DNA from: Odiellus spinosus
Taxonomy: Eukaryota; Arthropoda; Arachnida; Opiliones; Phalangiidae
Length of the DNA stretch: 64,000 bases
Assembly: GCA_963920705.1 (NCBI GenBank)
Contig: OY987228.1
Location: 1,795,613 to 1,859,612 of the forward strand
Reading direction: 5' to 3'
Positions 32,146-45,268 of the stretch are shown here, piece after piece. Numbering within the stretch: position 1 is the stretch's first letter; each line of letters begins with the position of its first letter. The notes beneath the pieces are model-generated. The model had not been told where the DNA came from. It did no database searches and saw only the letters and a list, made by a program, of their open reading frames with translations. The position numbers were made by a program, and so were the translations under genes.

Positions 32146-32642
32146 GTGAAAACCGCAAAAAAATCCGTCCGGAGAGAAAAATGATAGGTTCGCTAGTTTC
32201 AACAATTATTGACAGAAAATTTGTAATTCTCAAAGGCTCGGAATTAATTTGTAAATTATCCGTACATACTTAGATGTGGTTAAAAAATCAGGAAGCTGGA
32301 GCGTAAATTTAAAACTTTAGACAAGAATTTGTATCTCGCCACGACTTTTCTCCCCTACATTTTAGTGCTTTTTAGCTTTTTTTTTTGGGAGTTTCAATTT
32401 CCCATTTATTCTCTCAAACCGGGGCTTCTATAGTCTATAGTGCGAGCACAGCCGAAGCGCGTGATCGAGGAGGCTATGGCCTTGACATAAAGCGCGCGAA
32501 ACCTCGACAATTTCATTTCTCGACGGGGGTTCACATCACGTGATTTCCCATAATTTGTAAAAACGTTTTTGAATATTGAGTTTAGCCTAATTATTTTGAA
32601 AACCACAATCGTTTAAACATTAACAAATTTTTGAGTGTGACG

Positions 32643-34412
32643 ATGGATGCTGAAATTATAACGCTTTTACGTAAACTTTCTTTTGAGGATTTAAACTCAC
32701 TCACCTTTACAACTACCAAGGGATTGGTCAAACCACGGAACAAAGAAGGTACATTACTATTACTAGTTTACTACTTTAATTAATTTAATTAATAATTTTC
32801 GACAATGAGAAAATTAAATCACAATCACGGAATTCCATTACGTTTTGTTACGTTCACCAGCATTGACAATGCCAAATCATTGAGGGATTCTTATACAGAT
32901 GCCATACAAGCCATAGTTATGTTTTCCGAGGATCCTTCAATTCTTTTAAGAAGCAGGAAAATCAAAAGGGAGCTGCTCTTTCAATATCTTCTGGATTCTG
33001 GAGTACAGGTTTCGGTGAATGGTACTAAAACAGACTACATTGATGCCTGCCTTAGGTTTTGGGGAAATGCTGTTTCTCATGGCCTAAGTTTCTTTTAAAA
33101 TAATTAATGAAATTAATCTTTCAAGGACGCGATGCGGGAACAATTGCGAGAAAATGTAGCCCAATTTCAAGTTCAAGCTTAAAATATACAAGCTAATCGC
33201 AATCCAGTTCCTCAAGAATGTCAGCCAAGTTACGAAATGAACTTTTTAAATCCCATCATTACCTATCCAAACCAAAAATCTGTTCCACCTCCTTTTGTAC
33301 AACAAATAGTACAAATGCCAAATACTGAACTACATAATCAGGTCCCAATTTTTTATCGACAACATCAAGGGGCCCCTGTACCGATCACAGAAATCATAGA
33401 AGAGCCAAATCATCCTCAAGAACTTGGAACCTATTTTGTCAACTGGCTTTACAAAACATTGAACGGAGATTCCCCCAATTTCCCAAATCCTTCTTTAGTA
33501 CCAGAAAGTTTTTGGCCTGATTGCACCATCGAAGTTTACATGGAAGGAAACGATCACGACTCTAAATACGCTTGCATCCAAGGAGCCAACAATATTTTGT
33601 TGTTTTTCAAGTGTGTTTTGAACAGTAATCGACTCTATGTGGTTCCCGAAATGGAATCTATTGAAACAAACCACAATAGTCACGGTGTAGTCAAAATTAC
33701 GGTCAAAGGAATTATGCATCAAATACCAAATGTAGCTGGTAGGTTACTCCTCAATCTTTGATATTAGTATACCAGGGTTTGTACAAACATATAAAACATA
33801 GAAAACCTGGAAATATGTTACAAAAACTGATGACACTCAAAACTGAGAAAAGGGAAGATTTTGTAGCTTCTAAAAACAGAACTCTCAATTTTGTTTATTT
33901 GAAGCCCAATTTTCTATATTATTAACATTTTTTATTTTAAAAATATACACAGGAAAATTTAAGAAAAGTAAAATGTCTGGAAATGCATTGTCGAAATTCC
34001 TGTACAAACCCTGAATCTTACCTAAACCAATTGAGTTTTTAAAGGGATAATGAAGATGACAAACATGTTATTCTCATCGCTTAAGAGCGTTAAAAATTAA
34101 AATAGGCATAAAAGATAAAATTCACCAGAGGCTTCTACTACATTATAGTTAATTTAAAATTACTTTAAACAAAGTTGTGAAACGTAAAGAAATCATTTAT
34201 ACATATTTTAACGCTTCTATTGGATTAAAAATAACTTTGTACTCGTCTTCATTATCCCTTTAATCCTATCCCTTTTTTTTGTAAATAGCTAATAATGTTT
34301 GTTTATTGATTTATTTAGGACTATTCGAACAAGTTTTCCTTCTTATCAGAGACCCAGCAGTAGCGACTGAAGTTAGGAAAATCAGAAACACAATGTTGAG
34401 AATGAAGCTTAA
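32643..34412 (+). pseudogene. C3orf38: C3orf38-like copy 3, broken
   Basis: Three lesions are visible. The exon 2 donor has lost four bases (gctgtttctc in place of gctgtaagtttctc, about 33070). A Tyr codon in exon 3 is TAA at 33180-33182. The copy ends inside exon 4 at about 34412, where it meets copy 4 tail to tail. The remaining sequence is nearly identical to copy 1, so the breakage is recent. Confidence 0.9.
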
Positions 34413-34777
34413 GATTGAGGAGTAACCTACCAGCTACATTTGGTATTTGATGCATAATTCCTTTGACCGTAATTTTGACTACACCGTGACTATTGTGGTT
34501 TGTTTCAATAGATTCCATTTCGGGAACCACATAGAGTCGATTACTGTTCAAAACACACTTGAAAAACAACAAAATATTGTTGGCTCCTTGGATGCAAGCG
34601 TATTTAGAGTCGTGATCGTTTCCTTCCATGTAAACTTCGATGGTGCAATCAGGCCGAAAACTTTCTGGTACTAAAGAAGGATTTGGGAAATTGGGGGAAT
34701 CTCCGTTCAATGTTTTGTAAAGCCAGTTGACAAAATAGGTTCCAAGTTCTTGAGGATGATTTGGCTCTTCTATGATT
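34413..34777 (-). pseudogene. C3orf38: C3orf38-like copy 4, 3' half of exon 3
   Basis: The fragment runs on - from IIEEPNHPQELG to the exon 3 donor. Its broken 5' edge at 34777 corresponds exactly to the broken 3' edge of the fragment at 43514, so the two are halves of one gene copy split by the intervening 8.7 kb. ATT may be present on both sides as a target-site duplication. Confidence 0.88.
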
Positions 34778-36409
34778 ATATCAAAAATGTCTTTGCGAAC
34801 AAAGACCCAGAAGGACATGTTATGGCCTTGAATGTCTGAAGTGACAGATATTATATCAAAAATGTCTTTGCGAACAAAGACCCAGAAGGACATGTTATGG
34901 CCTTGAATGTCTGAAGTGACAGATATTTAATTTTCTTTTAAAACATTAAATTTAAATACAATTAAATTTTCTTTTAAAACATGAAATTTAAATACAATTA
35001 GATTTTCTTTTAAAACGAAATTTAAATATAATCACAATCTGGCACGATTTAGAGTTTCAAATTTCAATACAACTGATTTTATTCACTCGGAAATATTTAA
35101 GAAAAACATAACAGACGATTTTCTCCCATTGACGCTTAACATTAAATTTCGCTTAATTATTTTTCAGGGAAAACGTGTATTGAACTGTTATTTTTCAGTA
35201 TAACGCGAGTCCACTTTTTGTTTTCTTAATTTAACCCGAATTTCCACGACTCGCAATTGAACGGATCGTTAGAAATACTCGCCGGTTTATTAGAATGGGT
35301 ATATGATAAAGGGAAATGTGTTTTTGAAAGCCCGTTTAAAGTCACCTTCTTTTCTAACTTAGCAGACGACGCAAACCATAACAATTTGTACTTTCAAAGC
35401 TATTTTGCGCGCGCGAGGGAAGAGAATTTCAAAGCGACGAATTTTAGAGCGGATAAGGTTTTTAAAAAAATTATAATACTTTAATTTTTATTTTCATTAA
35501 AACCGTACAATTTAAATGATGATTTCCATAAGGGACCACTAATTAGTTATTAGGAGTTATAAAAAAAACATTATCCATGGATTAGGTTTGTTCGTTTGCA
35601 ACCCAAATTAAAAATTAAAATATGGGGAATTTTTATTCCCTTTAAATTCCTTGTATAAGCATCCGTAAGCTAACATGAACGAATTGCCTCGACTAAAGTC
35701 GAGGAGTTGTAATAAAACATTATCCATGGATTAGGTTTGTTCGTTTGCAACCTAGATTAAAAATTAAAATATGGGGAATTTTTTTCCCTTTAAATTCCTT
35801 GATAAGCATTCATAAGCTAACATGAACGAATTGCCTCGACTAAAGTCGAAGAGTTATAATAAAGCATTATCCATAGAAAACATTATACAATTAAGGTATG
35901 AGATCAGATCATAGAACTTTGAGTCTATGCCTAAAGCCAAAGCTAAATTAAGTATATTTTTCTATCGAACGAAAAGTTTCGTTTTGTTTGACACGTAATC
36001 CCTGAAAAATAATCAAGCGAAATTTAATGTTAAGCGTCAATGGGAGAAAATCGTCTGTTATGTTTTTCTTAAATATTTCCGAGTGAATAAAATCAGTTGT
36101 ATTGAAATTTGAAACTCTAAATCGTGCCAGATTGTGATTATATTTAAATTTCGTTTTAAAAGAAAATCTAATTGTATTTAAATTTCATGTTTTAAAAGAA
36201 AATTTAATTGTATTTAAATTTAATGTTTTAAAAGAAAATTAAATATCTGTCACTTCAGACATTCAAGGCCATAACATGTCCTTCTGGGTCTTTGTTCGCA
36301 AAGACATTTTTGATATAATATCTGTCACTTCAGACATTCAAGGCCATAACATGTCCTTCTGGGTCTTTGTTCGCAAAGACATTTTTGATATAATATCTGT
36401 CACTTCAGT
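34778..36409. mobile_element. Foldback transposon with 0.4-kb inverted repeats
   Basis: Inverted repeats at 34778-35170 and about 35999-36409 are nearly perfect. Each is built from tandem units: two 75-bp units (atatcaaaaatgtctttgcg...) at the outside and three 36-bp AT-rich units (aaatttaaatacaattaaat) inside. The 0.83-kb centre has two 150-bp direct repeats with the dyad cctcgactaaagtcgagg. No transposase is encoded, so it is non-autonomous. Tandem-repeat-built inverted termini are typical of foldback (FB/Galileo-like) elements. Confidence 0.8.
35257..35484 (+). other. Short open frame inside the foldback element
   Basis: A 75-codon open frame between the inverted repeats (GSLEILAGLLEWVYDKGKC). 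There is no promoter, second copy or recognised family to support it. It could be a relic of a captured exon. I list it because it is the only frame of any length inside the element. Confidence 0.15.
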
Positions 36410-36462
36410 CTAACACGAAAGTGTTAACTTCTATATTAAAAGACTAGCCCTTTAAAAAGTGA

Positions 36463-39400
36463 TTCAGTCAAATCTCACCATTGCCCTTTAAACCCAATTA
36501 AAATTAATTTTTTCATAATTTTAAATGTTAATAGCTGCGGCAGCCGCACTTGATTCAGTCAAATCTCTACATTTTTACCATTGCCCTTTAATCCCAATTA
36601 AAATTAATTTTTTCATTATTTTTGATGTTAATAGCTGCGGCAGCCGCACTTGATTCAGTCAAATCTTTACATTTTTACCATTGCCCTTTAATCCCAATTA
36701 AAATTAATTTTTACATTATTTTTGAAGATAATAGCTGGGGCAACCGAACTTGATTCAGTCAAATCTCTACATTTTTACCATTGCCCTTTAATTCCAATTA
36801 AAAAAAATTTTTACATTATTTTTGATGTTAATAGCTGGGGGAGCCGCACTTGATTCAGTCAAATCTCTACATTTTAACATTGCCCTTTAATCCCAATTAA
36901 AATTAATTTTTACATTATTTTTGATGTTAATAGCTGGGGCAGCCGCACTTGATTCAGTCAAATCTCTACATTTTTACTAGTGCCCTTCAATCCCAATTAA
37001 AATTAATTTTTTCATAATTTTTGATGTTAATAGCTGGGGCAGCCGCACTTGATTCAGTCAAATCTCTACATTTTTACCAGTGCCTCTTAATCCCAATTAA
37101 AATTAATTTTTACATTATTTTTGATGTTAATAGCTGGGGCAGCCGCACTTGATTCAGTCAAATCTCTACATTTTTACCAGTGCCCTTTAATCCCAATTAA
37201 AATTAATTTTTTCATAATTTTTGATGTTAATAGCTGCGGCAGCCGCACTTGATTCAGTCAAATCTCTACATTTTTACCAGTGCCCTTTAAACCCAATTAA
37301 GATTAATTTTTTCATAATTTTTGATGGTAATACCTCCGGCAGCCGCACTTGATTCAGTCAAACCTCTACATTTTTACCAGTGCCCTTTAATCCCAATTAA
37401 AATTAATTTTTACATTATTTTTGATGTTAATAGCTGGGGGAGCCGCACTTGATTCAGTCAAATCTCTACATTTTAACATTGCCCTTTAATCCCAATTAAA
37501 ATTAATTTTTACATTATTTTTGATGTTAATAGCTGGGGCAGCCGCACTTGATTCAGTCAAACCTCTACATTTTTACCAGTGCCCTTTAATCCCAATTAAA
37601 ATTAATTTTTACATTATTTTTGATGTTAATAGCTGGGGGAGCCGCACTTGATTCAGTCAAATCTCTACATTTTAACATTGCCCTTTAATCCCAATTAAAA
37701 TTAATTTTTACATTATTTTTGATGTTAATAGCTGGGGCAGCCGCACTTGATTCAGTCAAATCTCTACATTTTTACTAGTGCCCTTCAATCCCAATTAAAA
37801 TTAATTTTTTCATAATTTTTGATGTTAATAGCTGGGGCAGCCGCACTTGATTCAGTCAAATCTCTACATTTTTACCAGTGCCTCTTAATCCCAATTAAAA
37901 TTAATTTTTACATTATTTTTGATGTTAATAGCTGGGGCAGCCGCACTTGATTCAGTCAAATCTCTACATTTTTACCAGTGCCCTTTAATCCCAATTAAAA
38001 TTAATTTTTTCATAATTTTTTATGTTAATAGCTGGGGCAGCCGCATTTGATTCCAGTCAAATCTCTACATTTTTACCAGTGCCCTTTAAACCCAATTAAG
38101 ATTAATTTTTTCATAATTTTTGATGGTAATACCTCCGGCAGCCGCACTTGATTCAGTCAAACCTCTACATTTTTACCAGTGCCCTTTAATCCCAATTAAA
38201 ATTAATTTTTACATTATTTTTGATGATAATAGCTGGGGCAGCCGCACTTGATTCAGTCAAATCTCTACATTTTTACCAGTGCCCTTTAATCCCAATTAAA
38301 ATAAATTTTTACATTATTTTTGATGTTAATAGCTGCGGCAGCCGCACTTGATTCCAGTCAAATCTCTACATTTTACCAAGTTGCCCTTTAATCCCAATTA
38401 AAATTAATTTTTTCATTATTTTTGATGTTCCAGCCGCACTTGATTCAGTCAATTTTCTACATTTTTACCAGTGCCCTTTAATCCCAATTAAAATTTATTT
38501 TTTCATTATTTTTGATGTTAATAGCTGGGGCAGCCTCACTTGATTCAGTCAAACCTCTACATTTTTACCAGTGCCCTTTAATCCCAATTAAAATTAATTT
38601 TTACATTATTTTTGATGTTAATAGCTGGGGCAGCCGCACTTGATTCAGTCAGATCTCTACATTTGTACCATTGCCCTTTAAACCCAATTAAAATTAATTT
38701 TTTCATAATTTTTGATGTTAATAGCTGGGGCAGCCGCACTTGATTCAGTCAAATCTCTACATTTTTACCATTGCCCTTTAATCCCAATTAAAATTAATTT
38801 TTACATTTTTTTGATGTTAATAGCTGGGGCAGCCGCACTTGATTCAGTCAAATCTCTACATTTTTACTAGTGCCCTTCAATCCCAATTAAAATTAATTTT
38901 TTCATAATTTTTGATGTTAATAGCTGCGGCAGCCGCACTTGATTCCAGTCAAATCTCTACATTTTTACCAGTGCCCTTTAATCCCAATTAAAATTAATTT
39001 TTTCATAATTTTTTATGTTAATAGCTGCGGCAGCCGCATTTGATTCCAGTCAAATCTCTACATTTTTACCAGTGCCCTTTAAACCCAATTAAGATTAATT
39101 TTTTCATAATTTTTGATGGTAATACCTCCGGCAGCCGCACTTGATTCAGTCAAATCTCTACATTTTTACCATTGCCCTTTAATCCCAATTAAAATTAATT
39201 TTTACATTATTTTTGATGTTAATAGCTGGGGCAGCCGCACTTGATTCAGTCAAATCTCTACATTTTTACCAGTGCCTCTTAATCCCAATTAAAATTAATT
39301 TTTACATTATTTTTGATGTTAATAGCTGGGGCAGCCGCACTTGATTCAGTCAAATCTCTACATTTTTACCAGTGCCCTTTAATCCCAATTAAAATTAATT

Positions 39401-42400
39401 TTTTCATAATTTTTGATGTTAATAGCTGCGGCAGCCGCACTTGATTCAGTCAAATCTCTACATTTTTACCAGTGCTCTTTAATCCCAATTAAAATTAATT
39501 TTTTCATAATTTTTTATGTTAATAGCTGCGGCAGCCGCATTTGATTCCAGTTAAATCTCTACATTTTTAACAGTGCCCTTTAAACCCAATTAAGATTAAT
39601 TTTTTCATAATTTTTGATGGTAATACATCCGGCAGCCGCACTTGATTCAGTCAAACCTCTACATTTTTACCAGTGCCCTTTAATCCCAATTAAAATTAAT
39701 TTTTACATTATTTTTGATGATAATAGCTGGGGCAGCCGCACTTGATTCAGACAAATCTCTACATTTTTACCATTGCCCTTTAATTCCAATTAAAATAAAT
39801 TTTTACATTATTTTTGATGTTAATAGCTGCGGCAGCCGCACTTGATTCCAGTCAAATCTCTACATTTTACCATTGCCCTTTAATCCCAATTAAAATTAAT
39901 TTTTTCATTATTTTTGATGTTAATAGCTGGGGCAGCCGCACTTGATTCAGTCAATTTTCTACATTTTTACCAGTGCCCTTTAATCCCAATTAAAATTTAT
40001 TTTTTCATTATTTTTGATGTTAATAGCTGGGGCAGCCTCACTTGATTCAGTCAAACCTCTATATTTTTACCAGTGCCCTTTAATCCCAATTAAAATTAAT
40101 TTTTACATTATTTTTGATGTTAATAGCTGGGGCAGCCGCACTTGATTCAGTCAGATCTCTACATTTGTACCATTGCCCTTTAAACCCAATTAAAATTAAT
40201 TTTTTCATAATTTTTGATGTTAATAGCTGGGGCAGCCGCACTTGATTCAGTCAAATCTCTACATTTTTACCATTGCCCTTTAATCCCAATTAAAATTAAT
40301 TTTTACATTTTTTTGATGTTAATAGCTGGGGCAGCCGCACTTGATTCAGTCAAATCTCTACATTTTTACTAGTGCCCTTCAATCCCAATTAAAATTAATT
40401 TTTTCATAATTTTTGATGTTCATAGCTGCGGCAGCCGCACTTGATTCCAGTCAAATCTCTACATTTTTACCAGTGCCCTTTAATCCCAATTAAAATTATT
40501 TTTTTCATAATTTTTTATGTTAATAGCTGCGGCAGCCGCATTTGATTCCAGTCAAATCTCTACATTTTTACCAGTGCCCTTTAAACCCAATTAAGATTAA
40601 TTTTTTCATAATTTTTGATGGTAATACCTCCGGCAGCCGCACTTGATTCAGTCAAATCTCTACATTTTTACCATTGCCCTTTAATCCCAATTAAAATTAA
40701 TTTTTACATTATTTTTGATGTTAATAGCTGGGGCAGCCGCACTTGATTCAGTCAAATCTCTACATTTTTACCAGTGCCTCTTAATCCCAATTAAAATTAA
40801 TTTTTACATTATTTTTGATGTTAATAGCTGGGGCAGCCGCACTTGATTCAGTCAAATCTCTACATTTTTACCAGTGCCCTTTAATCCCAATTAAAATTAA
40901 TTTTTTCATAATTTTTGATGTTAATAGCTGCGGCAGCCGCACTTGATTCAGTCAAATCTCTACATTTTTACCAGTGCCCTTTAATCCCAATTAAAATTAA
41001 TTTTTTCATAATTTTTTATGTTAATAGCTGCGGCAGCCGCTTTGATTCCAGTCAAATCTCTACATTTTTACCAGTGCCCTTTAAACCCAATTAAGATTAA
41101 TTTTTTCATAATTTTTGATGGTAATACCTCCGGCAGCCGCACTTGATTCAGTCAAACCTCTACATTTTTACCAGTGCCCTTTAATCCCAATTAAAATTAA
41201 TTTTTACATTATTTTTGATGATAATAGCTTTGGCAGCCGCACTTGATTCAGTCAAATCTCTACATTTTTACCATTGCCCTTTAATTCCAATTAAAGTAAA
41301 TTTTTACATTATTTTTGATGTTAATAGCTGCGGCAGCCGCACTTGATTCCAGTCAAATCTCTACATTTTACCATTGCCCTTTAATCCCAATTAAAATTAA
41401 TTTTTTCATTAATTTTGATGTTAATAGCTGGGGCAGCCGCACTTGATTCAGTCAATTTTCTACATTTTTACCAGTGCCCTTTAATCCCAATTAAAATTTA
41501 TTTTTTCATTATTTTTGATGTTAATAGCTGGGGCAGCCTCACTTGATTCAGTCAAACCTCTACATTTTTACCAGTGCCCTTTAATCCCAATTAAAATTAA
41601 TTTTTACATTATTTTTGATGTTAATAGCTGGGGCAGCCGCACTTGATTCAGTCAGATCTCTACATTTGTACCATTGCCCTTTAAACCCAATTAAAATTAA
41701 TTTTTTCATAATTTTTGATGTTAATAGCTGGGGCAGCCGCACTTGATTCAGTCAAATCTCTACATTTTTACCATTGCCCTTTAATCCCAATTAAGATTAA
41801 TTTTTACATTTTTTTCATGTTAATAGCTGGGGCAGCCGCACTTGATTCAGTCAAATCTCTACATTTTTACCATTGCCCTTTAATCCCAATTAAAATTAAT
41901 TTTTACATTTTTTTGATGTTAATAGCTGGGGCAGCCGCACTTGATTTAGTCAAATTTCTACATTTTTACTATTGCCCTTTAAACCTAATTAAACTAAATT
42001 TTTTCATAATTTTTGATGTTAATAGCTGCGGCAGCCGCACTTGATTTAGTCAAATTTCTACATTTTTACCATTGCCCTTTAAACCCAATTAAAATAAATT
42101 TTTTAATAATTTTTGATGTTAATAGCTGGGGCAGCCTCACTTGATTCAGTCAGATCTCTACATTTTCCCCATTGCCCTTTAAACCCAATTAAAATTAATT
42201 TTTTCATCAATTTTGATGTTAATACCTCCGACAGCCGCAGCGAAATCATTATATTTTCCCCATTGCCCTTTAAACCAAATTTAAATTAAATTTTTCATCA
42301 ATTTTGATGTTAATACCTCCGACAGCCGCAGTGAAATCTTTATATTTTCCCCATTGCCCTTTAAACCAAATTTAAATAAATTTTTTCATCAATTTTGATG

Positions 42401-42590
42401 TTAATACCTCCGACAGCCGCAATGAAATCTTTATATTTTCCCCATTGCCCTTTAAACCAAATTTAAATTAATTATTTCAGCAATTTTGATGTTAATACCT
42501 CCGACAGCCGCAGCGAAATCTTTATATTTTCCCCATTGCCCTTTAAACCAAATTCCAATTAATTTTTTCATTATTTTTGATGTTAATACC
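36463..42590. repeat. 100-bp satellite array with 1.5-kb higher-order period
   Basis: About 61 head-to-tail monomers of about 100 bp, each with cttgattcagtcaaatctct, a tgccctttaatcccaatt block and a GC dyad (tgcggcagccgca or tggggcagccgca). Marker variants recur at fixed distance: atttgattccagt near 38045, 39538 and 41040, and cagtcaattttctac near 38446, 39949 and 41449, giving a higher-order unit of about 15 monomers. At the right edge (42220-42590) monomers shrink to about 91 bp and diverge, as expected at an array border. Open frames in it are periodic artefacts. Confidence 0.95.
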
Positions 42591-42669
42591 TTCCTTATTG
42601 CCGTTCGGAATGGCAAGTCGTTCGGAATTTCACTCATTTTTAAAAAGGAGAGTACTTTTAAGGCGGAGA

Positions 42670-43190
42670 AATTGAAAATTAATGTTATTCTATGGGATTT
42701 AGATTTTTTGCAAGAGACTTACCTTTCAGATTTATTTTCTAATGCTTCCAAATATTTTACAGGCTTTATTTTAAGACTAATTTCATAATTTTATACCGAT
42801 TAGTTTGGTCACAGTCTATAAACGGCAAAATATGAAGAAGGAGAAATTAAGTCATTAGAGTTCAATACCCATAGCCTCCAAATCAAGCGCGCGCGCTCGT
42901 GCTCGTGATTTTAAAAAGCCATATAAAACCTAAGCCTAATTTGTCAAATTAGGCTTAGGTTTTTGGCGAATCTATTTCTCCGCCTTGTTGTTCCCTCCGT
43001 TTTCATGAATAGATTTTGGGCCAACTAATCGGTGTAAAATTATGAAATTAGTCTTAAAATAAAGCTTGAAACTTAATTCATACCACACGGAAAATCCAAG
43101 TCTGAAAAATATCCGGAAGTATTAGAAAATAAATCTGAAAGGTAAGCCATTTTCAAAAAACTAAATCCCATAGAATAACATTACGAATTT
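42670..43190. repeat. Foldback element with 18-bp perfect core hairpin
   Basis: Arms at 42676-42805 and 43024-43185 are inverted copies with some gaps. At the centre (42925-42963) aaacctaagcctaattt and its exact complement face each other across gtc. A third copy of the outer motif aatgttattctatggga lies at about 43396. No ORF is present. Confidence 0.75.
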
Positions 43191-43513
43191 GGCCATGCGC
43201 GAAACCAGCAAAGTACCAAAAAAAGGGTCAACTTCAGAATTAATTTTAAAATACTTAGACTTAATATTTTTAAATGAAACTTGAAAAGTTCAACATTCGA
43301 ACCTTGCTCTACCATTTAAAAGTGATTATAACTGTAACAAATAATTCCTCTTTTAGTTCTGTCAATCACTGGACTTGTCCTCGAAAGAGTCGATTTTAAT
43401 GTTATTCTATGGGAGAATGGAGCGTTTTGATTGGCTAGAGACTGAATTTTTTAGGAAATCAAAATAGCATTACAAATGATGATCAGCCCAATACATAGAA
43501 CCCTACCGGGTTC
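43191..43513. other. Right end of the 8.7-kb insertion
   Basis: No gene. The stretch ends in a short dyad, agaaccc-tacc-gggttct (about 43497-43514), just before C3orf38 sequence resumes. That hairpin may be part of the insertion's terminus. Confidence 0.5.
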
Positions 43514-44273
43514 TAAGAATTTCTGTGATCGGTACAGGGGCCCCTTGATGTTGTCGATTAAAAATTGGGACCTGATTATGTAGTTCAGTATTTGGCATTT
43601 GTACTATTTGTTGTACAAAAGGAGGTGGAAGAGATTTTCGGTTTGGATAGGTAATGATGGGATTTAAAAAGTTCATTTCGTAACTCGGCTGACATTCTTG
43701 AGGAACTGGATTGCGATTAGCTTGTATATTGTAAGCTTGAACTTGAAATTGGGCTACATTTTCTCGCAATTGTCCCCGCATCGCGTCCTTGAAAGATTAA
43801 TTTCATTAATTATTTTAAAAGAAACTTAGGCCATGAGAAACTTACAGCATTTCCCCAAAACCTAAGGCAGGCATCAATGAAGTCTGTTTTAGTACCATTC
43901 ACCGAAACCTGTGCTCCAGAATCCAGAAGATATTGAAAGAGCAGCTCCCTTTTGATTTTCCTGCTTCTTAAAAGAATTGAAGGATCCTCGGAAAACATAA
44001 CTATGGCTTGTATGGCATCTGTATAAGAATCCCTCAATGATTTGGCATTGTCAATACTGGTGAACGTAACAAAACGTAATGGAATTCCGTGATTGTGATT
44101 TAATTTTCTCATTGTCGAAAATTATTAATTAAATTAATTAAAGTAGTAAACTAGTAATAGTAATGTACCTTCTTTGTTCCGTGGTATGACCAATCCCTTG
44201 GTAGTTGTAAAGGTGAGTGAGTTTAAATCCTCAAAAAAAGTTTACGTAAAAGCGTTATAATTTCAGCATCCAT
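43514..44273 (-). pseudogene. C3orf38: C3orf38-like copy 5, 5' half
   Basis: Exon 1, exon 2 and the 5' part of exon 3 are present from the ATG at 44273 to the insertion at 43514. Exon 1 has lost one base in a T run (aaactttttttgagg, near 44240), so the copy was or became non-functional independently of the insertion. It continues at 34777-34413. Confidence 0.88.
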
Positions 44274-44770
44274 CGTCACACTCAAAAATTTGTTAATGTT
44301 TAAACGATTGTGGTTTTCAAAATAATTAGGCTAAACTCAATATTCAAAAACGTTTTTACAAATTATGGGAAATCACGTGATGTGAACCCCCGTCGAGAAA
44401 TGAAATTGTCGAGGTTTCGCGCGCTTTATGTCAAGGCCATAGCCTCCTCGATCACGCGCTTCGGCTGTGCTCGCACTATAGACTATAGAAGCCCCGGTTT
44501 GAGAGAATAAATGGGAAATTGAAACTCCCAAAAAAAAAGCTAAAAAGCACTAAAATGTAGGGGAGAAAAGTCGTGGCGAGATACAAATTCTTGTCTAAAG
44601 TTTTAAATTTACGCTCCAGCTTCCTGATTTTTTAACCACATCTAAGTATGTACGGATAATTTACAAATTAATACCGAGCCTTTGAGAATTACAAATTTTC
44701 TGTCAATAATTGTTGAAACTAGCGAACCTATCATTTTTCTCTCCGGGCGGATTTTTTTGCGGTTTTCACG

Positions 44771-45268
44771 GTTCTATGGGTCATTTTAAGACGAAAATGT
44801 TCTATGACGTTTTGTCGTACGGGGCTCCATATAAAAGTTACGAAATGAATTATGTGCGGATGACCCCTTAACGTTCATTAATAAACGTATATACATAATG
44901 ATAAAATACGCTTAATTATTTAGCTGGGTTTTTACAAGCCTCATTTTCATGGCCGCTTCTAAGCTAGAGTTTTACAAGCTAAACGCGCGTATCTAAACGA
45001 AACAGATATTTCACGCGCACTTCAGGGCTTCAAGCGCCGGTGAATTAAGAGCGAAAAAATTACGCTTATATAAGCACGCGCTTGATAAAAAGTGATTTTA
45101 GCATTGAGCATACGTTTATTAATGTACGTTAAGGGGTCATTCGTACATGATTCATTTCGTAACTCTTAAACGGCACCCCGTACGACAAAACGTCATAGAG
45201 CATTTTCGTCTTAAAATGACCCATAGAACCCACTGTTGCTCGGTCTTACCACCATTTTCGAAACATCC
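44771..45268. repeat. A-repeat inverted pair 3
   Basis: Reverse-complement arrangement of pair 2, with the same GC-richer core (gggcttcaagcgccggtgaa). It separates C3orf38-like copy 5 from the inverted spacer. Confidence 0.72.

Noticed and set aside
41715..42044. 109-codon open frame with repeated LIAGAAALDSVKSLHF
   Set aside because: It is the 100-bp satellite read in one frame; the repeat period changes frame and there is no independent coding sign.
36463..42590. CRISPR-like array
   Set aside because: There are no unique spacers; the whole 100-bp unit is repeated, so it is satellite DNA.
34778..43513. Helitron with terminal hairpin and CTRR end
   Set aside because: The short dyad near 43497 is followed by CTAAG, but the left end lacks a clear TC start, insertion is not between A and T, and no Rep/helicase is present.
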